Part shown: piece after piece, positions 50,822-60,972 of the stretch | Layout of the letters: each line of letters starts with the position of its first letter | Numbering within the stretch: position 1 is the first letter of the stretch | Assembly: GCF_021166585.1 (NCBI RefSeq) | Contig: NZ_JAJOZE010000001.1 | Location: forward strand, 514,062-578,061 | Length of the DNA: 64,000 nt | Direction: 5' to 3' | DNA from: Metabacillus kandeliae | GTDB taxonomy: Bacteria; Bacillota; Bacilli; Bacillales; Bacillaceae | Program-made: the position numbers and the translations under genes | Notes under the pieces: generated by a model | Told to the model about the DNA's origin: nothing | What the model saw: only the letters and a program-made list of their open reading frames with translations | The model's database searches: none

Positions 50822-52651
50822 TTGGCCTACCGGACAAGATTGTCCTTATTAATCCTGATTGATTCCATCATTGTTCTGACATCCGTGTTTTTCTCAAGGT
50901 TTGTTGTCAGCGCAGATATTCATGTATTAACCGTTCCTATTATGATCAGTTCTGTCACACTGCTGTTAAGCCATCATATTTTTTCTTATATTTATAAGCT
51001 CTATAAAAAGGCTTGGGAATATGCAAGCATCAGCGAACTGGTCAAGATTTTTCAAGCGATTACGTTTTCTATCATATTGCTTGGAGCTGTTCAGCAGGTG
51101 TTTTTTGGAGATGTTTATGCAAGGCTGCTTGCTGTTACCTGGATGATTCATATTCTTCTTATCGGAGGTTCCAGGTTTTGCTGGAGGGTATACAGAGACT
51201 CCTTATTCAAACAGCATGACCATCGGAAAAGAACATTGATTATTGGAGCTGGTTCAGCAGGGACGATGCTCGCAAGACAGCTTAACCGCAACAAAGCAGC
51301 TGAATTATTGCCGGTTGCTTTTATAGATGATGACCTAAGAAAAAGAAACCTGGATATTCACGGCATACCGGTAGCAGGGGGCGTAGCTGACATTCAGGCA
51401 ATTGTTAAAAAATACAAAGTGGAAAACATTGTCATCGCTATTCCTTCATTAAAGAAAAAAGCATTAAACCGTATTTTTCAGGAATGTGCAAAAACAGAAG
51501 CGAAAACAAAGATCATGCCAATGCTTGAAGACTTGGTTACAGGGAAAATTTCGGTCAGCCAATTCAGGGATGTAAAGGTAGAGGATCTTCTTGGCCGGGA
51601 ACCGATCAAACTTGATATTGACAGCATTTCAGAATATGTCACAAACAAAGTCGTCTTGGTCACTGGTGCAGGCGGATCCATCGGGTCTGAAATTTGCCGG
51701 CAGATTGCAAGATTTGAACCCCGCCAGCTTATTTTGCTTGGGCATGGCGAAAACAGCATATATTCAATTGAAATGGATTTAAGAGAGATCTATCAGGATA
51801 AGCAAATTCACTTAACCACTGAAATAGCCGATCTGCAGGATGCGGCAAAAATGGCTGCCGTCATGGAGAAATACAAGCCGGACGTTGTTTACCACGCAGC
51901 AGCACACAAGCATGTGCCCCTCATGGAAAGGAATCCAGAGGAAGCCATAAAAAACAATATGATCGGCACAAGAAATGTGGCAAATGCTGCAAGCTGGTAT
52001 GGGGTTGAAACTTTTGTCATGATCTCGACAGACAAAGCGGTAAATCCCACAAGTGTGATGGGAGCCACTAAACGGCTTGCAGAAATGATTGTTCAAAATA
52101 TGGACTCGATCAGCAATACGAAATTCGTTGCCGTAAGATTCGGCAATGTCCTTGGCAGCAGGGGAAGCGTGATACCGCTTTTCAGAAAACAGATTGAAAA
52201 GGGCGGTCCTGTTACGGTAACTCATCCAGAAATGGTCCGTTATTTTATGACGATTCCTGAAGCATCAAGGCTTGTGATACAGGCAGGTGCACTCGCGAGA
52301 GGAGGAGAAATTTTTGTTCTCGATATGGGCGACCCGGTGAAAATTGTTGATCTTGCCAAAAACCTGATTACCCTCTCAGGCAACTCTGAAGAGGAAATTG
52401 GCATCGAGTTTACCGGTATCCGTCCAGGCGAAAAATTATTTGAAGAGCTGCTGAAAAAGGACGAGGTTTACGAGCAGCAGATTTATCCAAAAATATATAT
52501 CGGTAAGAAAGCATTTCTTTATATAGAAGAAATCGAACAATTGATTACTGAAATGGACAATTTGTCAAAAGAAGAATTAAGAGAACAGCTTTTGGCACTG
52601 GCCAACAGGCAGCAAGAACAAAATGAAGAGCTTATGACCATCCCGGGCTAG
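50822..52651 (+). CDS. epsC: Nucleotide-sugar 4,6-dehydratase/epimerase (EpsC)
   Basis: About 609 aa. Four N-terminal helices, a Rossmann CoA-like domain (TLIIGAGSAGTMLARQL), then the CapD-type SDR domain: TGAGGSIGSEICRQI, YHAAAHKHVPLMERNP and STDKAVNPTSVMGATKR. It would convert UDP-GlcNAc to a 6-deoxy-4-keto sugar, the first step to a bacillosamine-type sugar, which fits the PglC/PglD/aminotransferase genes at 61-63.5 kb. Start TTG at 50822 (AAAGGGTGAG upstream); the ATG at 50804 is an alternative. Confidence 0.9.
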   Translation: MAYRTRLSLLILIDSIIVLTSVFFSRFVVSADIHVLTVPIMISSVTLLLSHHIFSYIYKLYKKAWEYASISELVKIFQAITFSIILLGAVQQVFFGDVYARLLAVTWMIHILLIGGSRFCWRVYRDSLFKQHDHRKRTLIIGAGSAGTMLARQLNRNKAAELLPVAFIDDDLRKRNLDIHGIPVAGGVADIQAIVKKYKVENIVIAIPSLKKKALNRIFQECAKTEAKTKIMPMLEDLVTGKISVSQFRDVKVEDLLGREPIKLDIDSISEYVTNKVVLVTGAGGSIGSEICRQIARFEPRQLILLGHGENSIYSIEMDLREIYQDKQIHLTTEIADLQDAAKMAAVMEKYKPDVVYHAAAHKHVPLMERNPEEAIKNNMIGTRNVANAASWYGVETFVMISTDKAVNPTSVMGATKRLAEMIVQNMDSISNTKFVAVRFGNVLGSRGSVIPLFRKQIEKGGPVTVTHPEMVRYFMTIPEASRLVIQAGALARGGEIFVLDMGDPVKIVDLAKNLITLSGNSEEEIGIEFTGIRPGEKLFEELLKKDEVYEQQIYPKIYIGKKAFLYIEEIEQLITEMDNLSKEELREQLLALANRQQEQNEELMTIPG

Positions 52652-52668
52652 GGAGAGGAGATTGAAAA

Positions 52669-53829
52669 ATGACGAACAAAGTGCTCTTTTGCGCAACAGT
52701 TGACTATCATTTCAAAGCCTTTCATCTGCCCGTTTTACAGTGGTTTAAAGAACAGGGATGGGAGGTTCATATAGCTGCCAAGGGCAAAATAGATCTGCCA
52801 TTTACGGACAAAAAGTTCGATATTCCGATCCAGCGCTCCCCTTTCAAAAAGGAAAATATAGCTGCTTATTCTCAGCTGAAAAAGCTTCTGGAGGAACATC
52901 GCTACAATTTGGTCCACTGCCATACCCCTATGGGAGGAGTGCTCACTCGCCTTGCCGCAAAGAATGCGCGAAAACAGGGGAGCAAGATCATTTATACAGC
53001 TCACGGCTTCCACTTTTGCAAAGGCTCATCACTGGCAAATTGGCTGATTTACTATCCGATAGAAAAGCTCCTGGCGGAACATACCGACTGTCTTATCACC
53101 ATTAATAAGGAAGATTACGAGCTCGCAGCAAACCGCAGATTTAACGCAGGCGCCATCAAGCACATACACGGAGTCGGTATAGATACGGAACGGTTTAAGC
53201 CGGCTGAACCTATAAAGAAAAATGAGCTGAGACTGAAATACGGCTATCGCAAGGAGCAGCTTCTTCTTTTTTATGCAGCTGAGTTCAATGCAAACAAAAA
53301 TCAGCAGCTGCTGATCCGGGCGATGGCAAATGTAAAAGAAGCTGTTCCAGATGCTAAGCTGCTTTTAGCAGGAGAAGGAAGACTCCAGGATGAATGTAAA
53401 AAACTTGCGAAGGAGTTTAATGTTGAAAGGAATATTGACTTTCTTGGATACCGGAAAGATATTGCTGAACTGCTTCCAATGTGCGACATCGCTGTTGCCT
53501 CCAGTCTGAGAGAAGGGCTGCCGGTGAATGTGATGGAGGCGATGGCGTGCGGGCTGCCGGTGATAGCAACAAAGAATAGAGGCCATTCGGAGTTAATTGA
53601 AGACAAGCTAACCGGTTTTATTGATGTACATACTCCAGAACTTATGGCAAAAAAAATAATACATCTGCATCAAAATGAAATTGATCTTAAAAAAATGAGC
53701 GAAGCAAGTGTTAAAAAAATCAGCTCATTTTCTATTAACCGAATTATTATGGAACTTGCTGAAGTTTATCAGAGCTATTTCCCGGAGGTAGACCATGCCA
53801 AGCGTGAGCATAATCGTGCCTATATATAA
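52669..53829 (+). CDS. epsD: GT4 glycosyltransferase (EpsD-like)
   Basis: 386 aa GT-B enzyme. N-terminal CHTPMGGVLTRLAAKNARK and YTAHGFHF are typical of EpsD/CapM proteins. Donor site: FNANKNQ, LLAGEGRLQDE and SSLREGLPVNVMEAMACGLP. GAGAGGAG precedes the ATG. Overlaps the next gene by 35 bases. Confidence 0.88.
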   Translation: MTNKVLFCATVDYHFKAFHLPVLQWFKEQGWEVHIAAKGKIDLPFTDKKFDIPIQRSPFKKENIAAYSQLKKLLEEHRYNLVHCHTPMGGVLTRLAAKNARKQGSKIIYTAHGFHFCKGSSLANWLIYYPIEKLLAEHTDCLITINKEDYELAANRRFNAGAIKHIHGVGIDTERFKPAEPIKKNELRLKYGYRKEQLLLFYAAEFNANKNQQLLIRAMANVKEAVPDAKLLLAGEGRLQDECKKLAKEFNVERNIDFLGYRKDIAELLPMCDIAVASSLREGLPVNVMEAMACGLPVIATKNRGHSELIEDKLTGFIDVHTPELMAKKIIHLHQNEIDLKKMSEASVKKISSFSINRIIMELAEVYQSYFPEVDHAKREHNRAYI

Positions 53830-54850
53830 TATGGAAAAATACTTGGTTAGATGTTTGGATAGTATAGTAAATCAAGAACTTCAGGATTTAGAAATCATAT
53901 GTGTAAATGACGGTTCCAATGATTCCAGCAGAAGAATACTAGAAGAATATTCTGCTAGGGATAAAAGAATAACACTAATTCACAAGGAGAATGAAGGAGT
54001 ATCTGCAGCCAGAAATACTGGGATAGAAGCATCTACAGGTGAATATATAGGATTTGTTGATCCTGATGATTGGATCGAGCCTTATATGTATTCACAATTA
54101 TTTAAAGCTGCTGTTAAAGAAAACTCTGATATTGTGATGTGTTCCTATATTAGAGAGTTTGGGACTCATTCAAAAGCAAAGGAACTCAATCTTCCTGAGA
54201 AGTTAACAAATGATCAAATTGGTGAATTGATAAGAAAATTAATCGGCCCCATAAAGAATGAAGTCGCAAATCCAGAGCTCCTGGATGCATGGGGAACAGT
54301 TTGGTCAAAAATATATCGGCGTTCTTTGCTAAAAGAAAATGAGATAAGATTCATCGATTTGAAAGAAATAGGCACTAATGAAGATACGCTATTTAATTTA
54401 TATTCTTTTTCTCATGCAAATGCTGCTTATTTTATTAATTATCCTTTTTATCACTATTGGCGTGCAAATAATCAATCAGTAACTTCTTATTACAAAGAAG
54501 ACCTTTTAGAACAATGGTTAAACCTGTTTCGTCTTTTTGAAAAATTCATTTCTGAAAATGAACTATCTCCTGCATATATTTCTGCATTAAGAAATCGAAT
54601 TTGTTTAGGAACTTTGGGTCTTGGGTTAAATATCATCAGTCAAGATAACAAATTATTAAATTATAAAAAACTGAAAGAAATAAAAAACATTCTAAATAAC
54701 GATCAAATTAAAAAAGCTTTTAAAGAATTTGATTTAACCTACCTTCCTATTCACTGGAGGGTTTTTTATTCTCTGGGAAAATTCAGAATGACAATTGGGT
54801 TTTATTTTATGCTTGTCTCTATAGAAACTCTTAGAAGAAATATTAAGTAA
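53795..54850 (+). CDS. GT2 glycosyltransferase
   Basis: 351 aa, GT-A fold. SIIVPIYNMEKYLVRCLDSIV at the start, VNDGSNDSS and the DPDDW motif (DXD-type) near residue 88 show a working GT2. The C-terminal part is helical and specific to this gene. Much more AT-rich than genes before it. GGAGGT precedes the ATG. Confidence 0.88.
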   Translation: MPSVSIIVPIYNMEKYLVRCLDSIVNQELQDLEIICVNDGSNDSSRRILEEYSARDKRITLIHKENEGVSAARNTGIEASTGEYIGFVDPDDWIEPYMYSQLFKAAVKENSDIVMCSYIREFGTHSKAKELNLPEKLTNDQIGELIRKLIGPIKNEVANPELLDAWGTVWSKIYRRSLLKENEIRFIDLKEIGTNEDTLFNLYSFSHANAAYFINYPFYHYWRANNQSVTSYYKEDLLEQWLNLFRLFEKFISENELSPAYISALRNRICLGTLGLGLNIISQDNKLLNYKKLKEIKNILNNDQIKKAFKEFDLTYLPIHWRVFYSLGKFRMTIGFYFMLVSIETLRRNIK

Positions 54851-54863
54851 AGAAGGTGATCCT

Positions 54864-55967
54864 TTGGAGCCAGTAAGAATTCTGCAAGTAGTCACCATAA
54901 TGAACCGAGGCGGCTTGGAAACAATGCTGATGAATTATTATAGAAAAATCGATAGATCACAGATCCAATTTGACTTCATGGTTCACAGAGATGAAAAAGG
55001 CCATTATGATGATGAGATTAATAGCTTAGGAGGCAGAATTTATCGTATGCCTTCTATTAAACCGGGGAGCTATAAAAGGTATTTCAAACTGCTCGATGAC
55101 TTTTTTAAAGAACATAAAGATTATAAAGTTATCCATGCCCATAATAATGAAAACAGCAGCTTTGTTTTAAGAGCTGCTAAAAAAGCTGGCGTTCCTTATA
55201 GAATAGCTCATAGTCATTTGAGCGATCTAGGACTTGATTATAAATATCCGTTTCGATTGTATGCCAGGTATTTCCTGAAAGATAGCACTAACTTTTACTT
55301 TGCCTGTTCGAATAGTGCAGGTAAATGGTTATTTAATAAAGAAAAATTCACCGTTTTAAACAATGCAGTAGATGCTTCACGATTTAGATTTAAACAAGAA
55401 AATCGAGTGAGAATAAAAAAAGAGCTTGGAATTGAAGAAGGTTTAGTTATAGGGCATGTAGGACGCTTTAATAAACAAAAAAACCATAAATATCTCCTGG
55501 AGATTTTTAAAGAAGTTAATAAAAGAAGAAAAGATTCTCATCTAATTTTGGTCGGAGAGGGTCATTTGCAGGAAGAAATGAAAAGAAAGGCAGTAGCATT
55601 GGGCGTTGCTCCAAATGTCCATTTCTTAGGAGTTCAAAAAAACATAGAAGAAATTATGCATGCAATGGATCTATTCCTTTTTCCATCACTATTTGAAGGA
55701 CTCCCTGTTGTGTTAATAGAAGCGCAGGCTGCAGGCCTTAAATGTGTTGTTTCAGATACGATTACAAAAGAAGCAGATTTAACCCAGAGGCTAGTATTCA
55801 AAAATATCAGGGAAAACCCCTCTGAATGGGCTGATCATATTCTTTCTCTAGATTATGATCATGCAGACACTTTTAAAATGATCCAAAAAAGCGGGTATGA
55901 TGCCGCAGCAAATGCAAGATGGCTAGAAAACTTTTACTCTGAAAAAAATCAAATCGGTGTAAACTAA
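54864..55967 (+). CDS. epsF: GT4 glycosyltransferase (EpsF-like)
   Basis: 367 aa. RILQVVTIMNRGGLETMLMNYYR and DFMVHRDEKGHYDDEI at the start match EpsF. Donor segments are GRFNKQKNHKYLLEIF, LVGEGHLQEEM and SLFEGLPVVLIEAQAAGL. Start TTG at 54864 after AAGAAGGTGAT. AT-rich. Confidence 0.87.
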   Translation: MEPVRILQVVTIMNRGGLETMLMNYYRKIDRSQIQFDFMVHRDEKGHYDDEINSLGGRIYRMPSIKPGSYKRYFKLLDDFFKEHKDYKVIHAHNNENSSFVLRAAKKAGVPYRIAHSHLSDLGLDYKYPFRLYARYFLKDSTNFYFACSNSAGKWLFNKEKFTVLNNAVDASRFRFKQENRVRIKKELGIEEGLVIGHVGRFNKQKNHKYLLEIFKEVNKRRKDSHLILVGEGHLQEEMKRKAVALGVAPNVHFLGVQKNIEEIMHAMDLFLFPSLFEGLPVVLIEAQAAGLKCVVSDTITKEADLTQRLVFKNIRENPSEWADHILSLDYDHADTFKMIQKSGYDAAANARWLENFYSEKNQIGVN

Positions 55968-56860
55968 TGGCAGAATTATTGACAATATTTACTCCAACTT
56001 ATAATCGTGCATATACTCTTCATTTAGGATACGAGAGTCTAAAAAAACAAACTTACAAAGATTTTATATGGCTGATTATAGATGATGGTTCTGAAGACGA
56101 GACAAGGGATTTAGTAAACAGCTGGATGAAAGAAGATCTTATCAAAATCCGCTACCATTATCAGGAGAACCAAGGAATGCATGGAGCGCATAATACAGCG
56201 TATCAATTAATTGATACAGAGTTAAATGTATGCATCGATTCTGATGATTATATGCCAAATAATGCAGTTGAAAAAATCATTGAGACCTGGGAGAAAAATA
56301 AACATTTGAATATTGCTGGAATAGTAGGGCTTGACGCAAATCCAGACGGTAATATTATCGGAACAAAAATGCCAGACCATCTAAAATGTGAAACCCTCAG
56401 TAATTTATATAGCAAACATAGAGTAAAAGGAGACAAAAAACTCGTCTTAAGAACTGACTTAACTAAAAAGGTTCCGCCATATCCGATTTTTCCTGGGGAA
56501 AAATATTGCCCCCTTAGTTATAAGTATATATTGATTGATCAGGAATGTCCGTTACTTTTGTTAAATGAAGTTTTGTGTTACGTGGAGTATCTAGAGGACG
56601 GATCAAGTATGAATATGATAAGTCAGTATAAGAAAAACCCTAGAGGTTTTTCTTTTTTTAGGAAGACGGCTATCAAATATGCACCTACGTTAAAAGATTC
56701 TTTAAGAGAAGCTGCACATTATGTATCAAGCAGCCTGCTTTCAAAAAACTATGATTTCCTAAAAGAATCACCTAAAAAAGTTACTACTTTTCTTGCTATA
56801 CCTGTTGGAATTCTTCTGTATTTATATATTAATAACACAAAAAAATTAACGGTTAAGTAA
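55967..56860 (+). CDS. GT2 glycosyltransferase
   Basis: 297 aa. TIFTPTYNRAYTLHLGYESL, IIDDGSEDET and CIDSDDYMP mark a GT2 with its metal-binding DXD. A weak hydrophobic helix at the C-terminus (FLAIPVGILLYLYI). TAATG overlap with the gene before. Confidence 0.85.
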   Translation: MAELLTIFTPTYNRAYTLHLGYESLKKQTYKDFIWLIIDDGSEDETRDLVNSWMKEDLIKIRYHYQENQGMHGAHNTAYQLIDTELNVCIDSDDYMPNNAVEKIIETWEKNKHLNIAGIVGLDANPDGNIIGTKMPDHLKCETLSNLYSKHRVKGDKKLVLRTDLTKKVPPYPIFPGEKYCPLSYKYILIDQECPLLLLNEVLCYVEYLEDGSSMNMISQYKKNPRGFSFFRKTAIKYAPTLKDSLREAAHYVSSSLLSKNYDFLKESPKKVTTFLAIPVGILLYLYINNTKKLTVK

Positions 56861-56871
56861 GGGAATTTAAT

Positions 56872-57939
56872 ATGGAAGTTCTTTATGTAAATTTATTTAG
56901 TGTATATATTTTTTCATACTTTGCAAGATACTTTTCTATACAAGACCTAAGCAATATAACGCGAGTGAAAGCTGAAAAACTCCTGGTTCTAATATCGGGC
57001 ACTATTTTAATTATTGTTTCTGGCTTAAGAAACAATATTGGAGACACCGTTTTCTATATTCATTCATATGAAAAAGAAAATTTCACTTGGGAGAGTGTCA
57101 TGAAGGGAAAAGATGCAGGATTTGGTGTGTATCAAATGCTGCTTAAGCAATTTTCAGATGATCCCCAAATTTTAATTTTTGTTTCTGCTTTCATTACTAA
57201 CCTTTTGATTGTAATGGTTCTCTATAAATATTCCAGATTACTAGAAATAAGCTTGTATGTTTTTATTACATCTGGCATGTTTTTAGTTTCAATGAATGGC
57301 ATGAGACAATTCTTAGCAGCTGCCATATTATTTGCAGGCACAAAACTATTAGAAAAAAGAAAATGGTTGCCTTATTTTTTAGTTGTACTTTTGGCGTCAG
57401 CGTTTCACCAATCGGCACTTATTATGATTCTCGTTTACTTTTTGGTAAATAGAAAGGCTTGGACTAAAGGAACCTTTATGCTGTTGGCAGCCGCTGTTTT
57501 GATTGTAATTGGATTTAGTCAATTTCAAACGCTTCTCTTTAATGCCTTGGAAAACACTCAATATGAAGGATATAAAAATTTTTCTGAAGGTGGTGCCAAC
57601 TTTTTAAGGGTAGTAGTAAATGCTGTACCTTTAGCGATTGCATACTTTGGAAGAGACCGTCTAAAAGAAATTAATCCTAATTCAGATCTCATAATAAATA
57701 TGACATTGTTAGGCTTTATTTTTATGATAATATCTACACAAAACTGGATTTTTGCTAGGTTCTCCATTTATTTCGGATTATATAATTTAATTCTTGTTTC
57801 TTGGATTATTAAGGTGTTTCGTAAAAAAGATGAAAAGCTAATTTATTATTCCTTGCTAATATGCTATTTTATCTTCTTCTATTATGAAGAAGTACTTAGT
57901 TTAAATATGTATTATTCCAGCGACTACATTAAATTGTAG
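56872..57939 (+). CDS. epsG: EpsG-family polysaccharide polymerase-like membrane protein
   Basis: 355 aa with about ten helices. Family signature SGLRNNIGDTVFYIHSYE near residue 45, and MNGMRQFLAAAILFAG with SAFHQSALIMI in the middle. Probably joins repeat units outside the membrane. Very AT-rich: positions 56881-56940 hold 11 G or C of 60. A Wzx flippase is not seen in this window. Confidence 0.85.
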   Translation: MEVLYVNLFSVYIFSYFARYFSIQDLSNITRVKAEKLLVLISGTILIIVSGLRNNIGDTVFYIHSYEKENFTWESVMKGKDAGFGVYQMLLKQFSDDPQILIFVSAFITNLLIVMVLYKYSRLLEISLYVFITSGMFLVSMNGMRQFLAAAILFAGTKLLEKRKWLPYFLVVLLASAFHQSALIMILVYFLVNRKAWTKGTFMLLAAAVLIVIGFSQFQTLLFNALENTQYEGYKNFSEGGANFLRVVVNAVPLAIAYFGRDRLKEINPNSDLIINMTLLGFIFMIISTQNWIFARFSIYFGLYNLILVSWIIKVFRKKDEKLIYYSLLICYFIFFYYEEVLSLNMYYSSDYIKL

Positions 57940-57962
57940 CTAGTGATAAAAGGGGGGAGATT

Positions 57963-58694
57963 ATGAGTGCAATACCAAAAATTATCCATTTTTGCTGGTT
58001 TGGGAAGGGTGCAAAACCTAAGCTGGTTCAAAAATGCATCAATAGCTGGAGAAAACATTTGCCTGATTATCAGCTGATTGAGTGGAACGAAAGTAATTTT
58101 GACATTAACAGCAACCAGTATGTCAAGGAAGCTTACGAAGCAAAAAAATATGCTTTTGTCAGTGATTTTGTCAGGCTGCACGCCCTGTATAAGCATGGGG
58201 GAGTTTATATGGATACTGACGTAGAAGTCCTTAAATCGCTGAACCCGCTTTTAAAGGATAAAATGTTTACTGGATTTGAAGACGGGCAGTTCCTGCAGTC
58301 AGGAACAATTGGGGCAATCAAAGGGCATGAATTAATCGAGGAATTTATGAAGTATTACTATACAAAACGGTTTAAAAAATTGGATGGCACTTATGACATG
58401 ACCACAAACACCAACATTATGACATCATTGTGTCTGCCATTCGGCTTAAAAACAGATGGAAGTAAGCAAATTTTATCAAATGGAACAGTGGTCTATCCAC
58501 GGACCTACTTCAGCCCATATGATTACATCAATGGAGAAAATCACATTACAGAGCAAAGTTATACCATTCATCATTTTGCTCAAACCTGGCTTCCCGCAAA
58601 TGTTAGGCTTAGAAGCAATTTAAAAAGAATGGTAAGCCGCATTGCTGGACCCAAGACCATTTCAGCAATAAGGAAAGCAATTCAATCTAAGTAA
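57963..58694 (+). CDS. GT32-type glycosyltransferase
   Basis: 243 aa. PKIIHFCWFGKGAKP at the start and VSDFVRLHALYKHGGVYMDTDVE with the DXD motif show the GT32 (OCH1/capsule) family. AAAGGGGGGAG precedes the ATG. Confidence 0.87.
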   Translation: MSAIPKIIHFCWFGKGAKPKLVQKCINSWRKHLPDYQLIEWNESNFDINSNQYVKEAYEAKKYAFVSDFVRLHALYKHGGVYMDTDVEVLKSLNPLLKDKMFTGFEDGQFLQSGTIGAIKGHELIEEFMKYYYTKRFKKLDGTYDMTTNTNIMTSLCLPFGLKTDGSKQILSNGTVVYPRTYFSPYDYINGENHITEQSYTIHHFAQTWLPANVRLRSNLKRMVSRIAGPKTISAIRKAIQSK

Positions 58695-58706
58695 GAAGGG
58701 CTAAAC

Positions 58707-59906
58707 ATGAAAAAGAAAGTGCTGATATCTTCGTTTGATTTGGCTATTGGCGGGGTAGAGAGAAGTTTAATCGGGCTGCTCAGCCAATTTGATTATTCAA
58801 AGTATGATGTAGATTTGATGCTTTATAAACATGAAGGGGAATTTTTCCCTATGATACCTAAAGGGCCCAATCTTTTACCAGAACAGGCTGATTATGCAAC
58901 CTTTAGAAAATCTATAAAAGAGATTGCCAAAGAAAAAAGGTATCCAATTCTTCTATCCAGGGTAATGGCTAAGTATTTAAGTTCTTTTCAAGGAAGGGTA
59001 AGGAAAATTGAAGAGCCTGGTTACCTAACAATCCAGTACGGCTGGGATTTAACAGCCCCTTTTCTCCCAAAGGCTGAAAAGAAATATGATGCAGCCATCA
59101 GCTTTTTGTGGCCGCATCACTTTGTAGGTGAAAAAGTAATTGCCAGAAAGAAATTCGGCTGGATCCATACTGATTATTCAAATATAGAAGTGGATCAGAA
59201 ACGAGACGAAAAAATGTGGAGCAAAATGGATAAAATTGTGGCTGTGTCAGATGAATGCTCTAAAACTTTCCTCGATGTCTATCCTAAATTGCATAATAAA
59301 ACAGAGGTTATTGAAAATATCATCTCTCCAAAATTTGTTAAAGAGCAGGCAATCACCGGAAGTAGTATTGGAATTAAACGAAAACCAGGCAGGACAATTC
59401 TAGTCTCTGTTGGCCGCCTCACTCACGCTAAAGGTCTCGATGATGCAGCAAAAGCATGTAGAAAGCTAATTGACCAAAATATAAATGTGGAATGGTACAT
59501 AGTCGGTTACGGCCCTTTAGAAAATGAACTGAAAAAGCTGATTAAAGAACTGGATCTAGAAGATCGGTTTTTTTTATTGGGGAAAAAGACCAATCCTTAT
59601 CCCTATATTAAAGCCTGTGATATATATGTGCAGCCAAGCCGCTATGAAGGAAAAGCTGTCACCGTCAGAGAGGCTCAGATTTTGGAAAAGCCAATTGTTA
59701 TCACAGATTTCCCAACTGCAAGAAGCCAGGCGGAAAATGGTGTAGATGCTCACATCACAGAGATGGGTGTAGATGGAATTGTTAACGGGATAAAGGAAGT
59801 TATGCAAAACGACCTGCTTAGGCAAACTTTGATTCAAAACTTACAACAAACCAATTTTGAAAGCACAGCAGAGATTGAAAAGCTTTACAGCTTGATTGAA
59901 GCTTAA
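58707..59906 (+). CDS. GT4 glycosyltransferase
   Basis: 399 aa. Begins ISSFDLAIGGVERSLIGLL; donor site: SVGRLTHAKGLDDAA, IVGYGPLENELK and QPSRYEGKAVTVREAQIL. The acceptor is unknown. 12 bases after the GT32 gene, with AAGAAGGG upstream. Confidence 0.87.
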   Translation: MKKKVLISSFDLAIGGVERSLIGLLSQFDYSKYDVDLMLYKHEGEFFPMIPKGPNLLPEQADYATFRKSIKEIAKEKRYPILLSRVMAKYLSSFQGRVRKIEEPGYLTIQYGWDLTAPFLPKAEKKYDAAISFLWPHHFVGEKVIARKKFGWIHTDYSNIEVDQKRDEKMWSKMDKIVAVSDECSKTFLDVYPKLHNKTEVIENIISPKFVKEQAITGSSIGIKRKPGRTILVSVGRLTHAKGLDDAAKACRKLIDQNINVEWYIVGYGPLENELKKLIKELDLEDRFFLLGKKTNPYPYIKACDIYVQPSRYEGKAVTVREAQILEKPIVITDFPTARSQAENGVDAHITEMGVDGIVNGIKEVMQNDLLRQTLIQNLQQTNFESTAEIEKLYSLIEA

Positions 59907-59918
59907 AAGGAGGATCTA

Positions 59919-60956
59919 ATGGCCATTCTTTTAACGGGCGGTGCCGGGTATATCGGCAGCCATACATGTGTGGAGCTATTAAACGCCGGACAAGAAATTG
60001 TCGTTCTGGATAACTTGTCCAACAGTAAGATTGAGGCCTTAAAAAGGGTATCTGAAATTACGGGAAAAGGACTAGCCTTTTACCACGGGGATCTCTTGGA
60101 TAAAGAAACAGTTGAAAAGGTATTTATCCAAAATCCCATTGAAGCAGTCATCCACTTTGCCGGTTTTAAAGCAGTCGGTGAATCAGTAGAAAATCCACTT
60201 GCGTATTATCAAAATAATATCAGCGGCTCACTTGTTTTGTTTGAAATAATGAAAAGCTTTGGAGTGAAAAATTTGGTATTCAGTTCCTCCGCGACGGTTT
60301 ATGGCATACCTGAAACGGTTCCCATTACAGAGGATTTCCCAATAGGTGCCATCAATCCTTATGGACGAACTAAGCAAATGATTGAAGAAATTCTGAAGGA
60401 TATTTTTATATCTGATCCAGAATGGAGCATCACGTTATTAAGATACTTTAACCCGGCTGGTGCACATCTAAGCGGGAAAATCGGGGAAGATCCAAAGGGC
60501 ATTCCAAATAACCTCATGCCATATATTCAGCAGGTAGCGATAGGAAAGCTTGATGAACTGAAGGTTTTCGGAAACGATTATCCTACACCAGATGGTACCG
60601 GGATAAGGGACTATATCCATGTCATGGATTTGGCAAATGGACATGTAAAGGCGTTGGAAAAGACAATTCATCGGCCTTCCTTGAATATTTATAACCTTGG
60701 TACAGGCACAGGATACAGTGTTTTAGAACTCAAGAATGCTTTTGAAAGTGCAACTGGACAAATCATTCCCTACAGCATCACTGAAAAACGACCAGGCGAC
60801 GCTGCTGCATGCTTTGCTGACCCTTCTAAAGCACAAAGGGAGCTGGAATGGCAGGCACTTAGAGGAATTGAGGAAATGTGCCGGGACAGCTGGAACTGGC
60901 AGATTAATAACCCGGAAGGCTACAAAGAAACAAAGCTGACAGCTGAAGTTTATTAG
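59919..60956 (+). CDS. galE: UDP-glucose 4-epimerase
   Basis: 345 aa. NAD-binding LTGGAGYIGSHTCVELL at the start; catalytic SSSATVYG and NPYGRTKQMIEEIL (YxxxK); RYFNPAGAH; RDYIHVMDLA. It supplies UDP-galactose or UDP-GalNAc for the polymer. AAAGGAGG precedes the ATG. Confidence 0.93.
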   Translation: MAILLTGGAGYIGSHTCVELLNAGQEIVVLDNLSNSKIEALKRVSEITGKGLAFYHGDLLDKETVEKVFIQNPIEAVIHFAGFKAVGESVENPLAYYQNNISGSLVLFEIMKSFGVKNLVFSSSATVYGIPETVPITEDFPIGAINPYGRTKQMIEEILKDIFISDPEWSITLLRYFNPAGAHLSGKIGEDPKGIPNNLMPYIQQVAIGKLDELKVFGNDYPTPDGTGIRDYIHVMDLANGHVKALEKTIHRPSLNIYNLGTGTGYSVLELKNAFESATGQIIPYSITEKRPGDAAACFADPSKAQRELEWQALRGIEEMCRDSWNWQINNPEGYKETKLTAEVY

Positions 60957-60972
60957 AAGCGGGGAGTCAACA

